Source of the DNA: Actinacidiphila guanduensis
Lineage (GTDB): Bacteria; Actinomycetota; Actinomycetes; Streptomycetales; Streptomycetaceae
DNA length: 64,000 bases
Direction: 5' to 3'
NCBI RefSeq assembly: GCF_900103985.1
Contig: NZ_FNIE01000009.1
Coordinates: 62,001 to 126,000 of the forward strand
Each line of letters starts with the position of its first letter. Position 1 is the stretch's first letter. The position numbers were made by a program, and so were the translations under genes. This document shows, one piece after another, positions 62,700-64,000 of this stretch. Under the pieces are notes generated by a model, which ran no database searches, was not told where the DNA came from, and worked only from the letters and a program-made list of their open reading frames with translations.

Positions 62700-64000
62700 C
62701 CCTGACCGCCCTTGCCGCGCTCGTTCCCGCACTGCCCTTCCTGGGCGCGGCCGCCGGACTGCTGCTGGGCCGGCGCGCACCGGGCTTCGTACGGCCGCTG
62801 GCCGTCCTGCCCACCGCGACCTCCTTCGTGCTCGCCGCGATCGTGGCCGCCCGCCAGGGCACCGGCCCCGCCACCGACGCCGCCCACCGGCTCACCCCCA
62901 CCGGCTCGGTGCCGATCGACATCGCGCTGCACCTGGACGGCTTCGCCGTGCTGATCGCGCTGCTGGTGGGCCTGGTCGCCACCTGCGTGCAGGTCTACTC
63001 GCTGTCCTACCTGCGCGACGACCCGCGCTACCCCTCCTACGCGGCGGTCGTCTCGCTGTTCACCGCAGCGATGCTGCTGGTCGTCTACACCGGCGACCTG
63101 ATGGTGCTGCTGGTCGGCTGGGAGGTCATGGGCATCTGCTCGTACTTCCTGGTCGGGCACTACTGGGAGACCGAAGCCGCGCGGGCCGCCTCGATCAAGG
63201 CGTTCCTGGTCACCAAGCTCGGCGACGTGCCGTTCCTGATCGGCGTGTTCGCCCTCGCCGCCGACGCCGGCACCTTCCGGATCACCGGCATCCTGTCCAC
63301 CGCCTCCGCCGGCGGCCTGCACCACCCCACCGTGATCGCGCTGCTGCTGCTGGCCGGGGTCGCCGGCAAGTCCGCGCAGTTCCCGCTGCACACCTGGCTG
63401 CCGGACGCGATGGCCGGCCCCACCCCGGTCTCCGCGCTGATCCACGCCGCCACCATGGTCGCCGCCGGCATCTATCTGGTGGCGCGGCTGCTGCCGGTGT
63501 TCACCGCCTCGGCCGCCGCACTGGCCGTGCTCGCCGCCATGGCCGCCGTCACGATGATCGGCTCGGGCCTGGCCGCCCTCGCCCAGGACGACATCAAGCG
63601 CGTGCTGGCCTACTCCACCATCGGCCAGCTCGGCTACATGGCCGGCGCGCTGGCCGTCGGCAACCGCGACGCCGCCGTCTTCCACCTCCTGTCCCACGGC
63701 GCCTTCAAGGCGCTGCTCTTCCTCGCCGCGGGCGTCGTCATCCACGCCGCGGGCACCAACTCGCTGACCGCCATGTCCCGCATGGGCAACCTCGCCAAGC
63801 GGGTGCCCGACGCCGCCTGGACGATGGGCCTGGCCCTGGCCGCCCTGGCCGCGGTGCCGCCGCTCTCCGGCTTCTTCTCCAAGGAGTCGGTGCTGCGCGC
63901 GGCCGAGCACGCCGCCCAGGGCGACACCGCGCACGTGCCGGCCGCGGTCGGCTGGACCGTCCTCGTCGCCGGCCTGGCCACCGCCGTCCTCACCGGCGCC
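62696..64000 (+). CDS. nuoL2: Second-set NADH-quinone oxidoreductase subunit L, truncated by window end
   Basis: 435 codons are visible from a GTG overlapping nuoK2; the frame is open at the window edge. The antiporter-like core has Glu in LLVGWEVMGICSYFLVG, Lys in AASIKAFLVTKLGD, GKSAQFPLHTWLPDAMAGPTPV and QDDIKRVLAYSTIGQLGYM. nuoM2 and nuoN2 would be expected next but cannot be seen. Confidence 0.94.
   Translation, partial: MTLTALAALVPALPFLGAAAGLLLGRRAPGFVRPLAVLPTATSFVLAAIVAARQGTGPATDAAHRLTPTGSVPIDIALHLDGFAVLIALLVGLVATCVQVYSLSYLRDDPRYPSYAAVVSLFTAAMLLVVYTGDLMVLLVGWEVMGICSYFLVGHYWETEAARAASIKAFLVTKLGDVPFLIGVFALAADAGTFRITGILSTASAGGLHHPTVIALLLLAGVAGKSAQFPLHTWLPDAMAGPTPVSALIHAATMVAAGIYLVARLLPVFTASAAALAVLAAMAAVTMIGSGLAALAQDDIKRVLAYSTIGQLGYMAGALAVGNRDAAVFHLLSHGAFKALLFLAAGVVIHAAGTNSLTAMSRMGNLAKRVPDAAWTMGLALAALAAVPPLSGFFSKESVLRAAEHAAQGDTAHVPAAVGWTVLVAGLATAVLTGA

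Overview
The window is about 64 kb of very GC-rich, densely coding DNA with many GTG starts, ATGA/GTGA stop-start overlaps and actinobacterial protein families. It most likely comes from the chromosome of a Streptomyces-like actinomycete (Streptomycetaceae). The order menaquinone genes, nuo operon, polyprenyl synthase, kor genes, two kinases and a second nuo set is what I remember of Streptomyces chromosomes. No rRNA, tRNA, CRISPR array or insertion sequence was seen.

Layout. 1-3.6 kb: end of the menaquinone methyltransferase gene menG, a zinc-ribbon membrane protein, and a geranylgeranyl-reductase-family flavoprotein that resembles the menaquinone side-chain reductase MenJ. 3.7-12.3 kb: a block of secreted or envelope proteins. 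Two hydrolase-like proteins with unrelated catalytic domains carry the same module of six 48-residue WDRTR repeats. The block also holds a Tat-exported DUF6528-type protein, a TrmB/LuxR hybrid regulator, a secreted unknown and an NlpC/P60 hydrolase. 12.7-29.2 kb: the complete 14-gene nuoA-N operon for complex I, preceded by a clear Rex operator. A head-to-head pair of perfect DnaA boxes lies inside the start of nuoN. 29.2-34.8 kb: a five-gene minus-strand cluster of Crp/Fnr regulator, nucleotide cyclase, degenerate P-loop/helical-repeat protein, SPFH-like protein and Pycsar-type membrane effector. It looks like a cyclic-nucleotide signalling and possibly defence system, and is the most novel part of the window.

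35-41 kb: a secreted CE4 deacetylase with a cellulose-binding domain, then the ergothioneine operon egtA-egtB-egtC/D, in which egtC and egtD form one reading frame. 41.6-48.9 kb: long-chain polyprenyl diphosphate synthase, a LolA-like protein with an ABC exporter, RarD-type permease, and a divergent HxlR regulator/NmrA-type reductase pair with a well-defined operator. 49-52.2 kb: 2-oxoacid:ferredoxin oxidoreductase korA-korB. 52.4-58.1 kb: one LuxR-type response regulator, a quinone-oxidoreductase-like gene, a DUF4240 protein and two tandemly duplicated NarL-type histidine kinases. 58.3-64 kb: a second nuo set (A, B, C, H, I, J, K, L...) that skips nuoD, E, F and G; its last gene runs off the window.

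Taken together, most of the window serves a menaquinone-based respiratory chain: quinone synthesis (menG, prenyl synthase, side-chain reductase), the main NADH-linked complex I under likely NADH/NAD+ control by Rex, and a second, NADH-module-less complex next to a ferredoxin-reducing KorAB. The envelope block and the Pycsar-like cluster appear to have been inserted into, or to border, this core.
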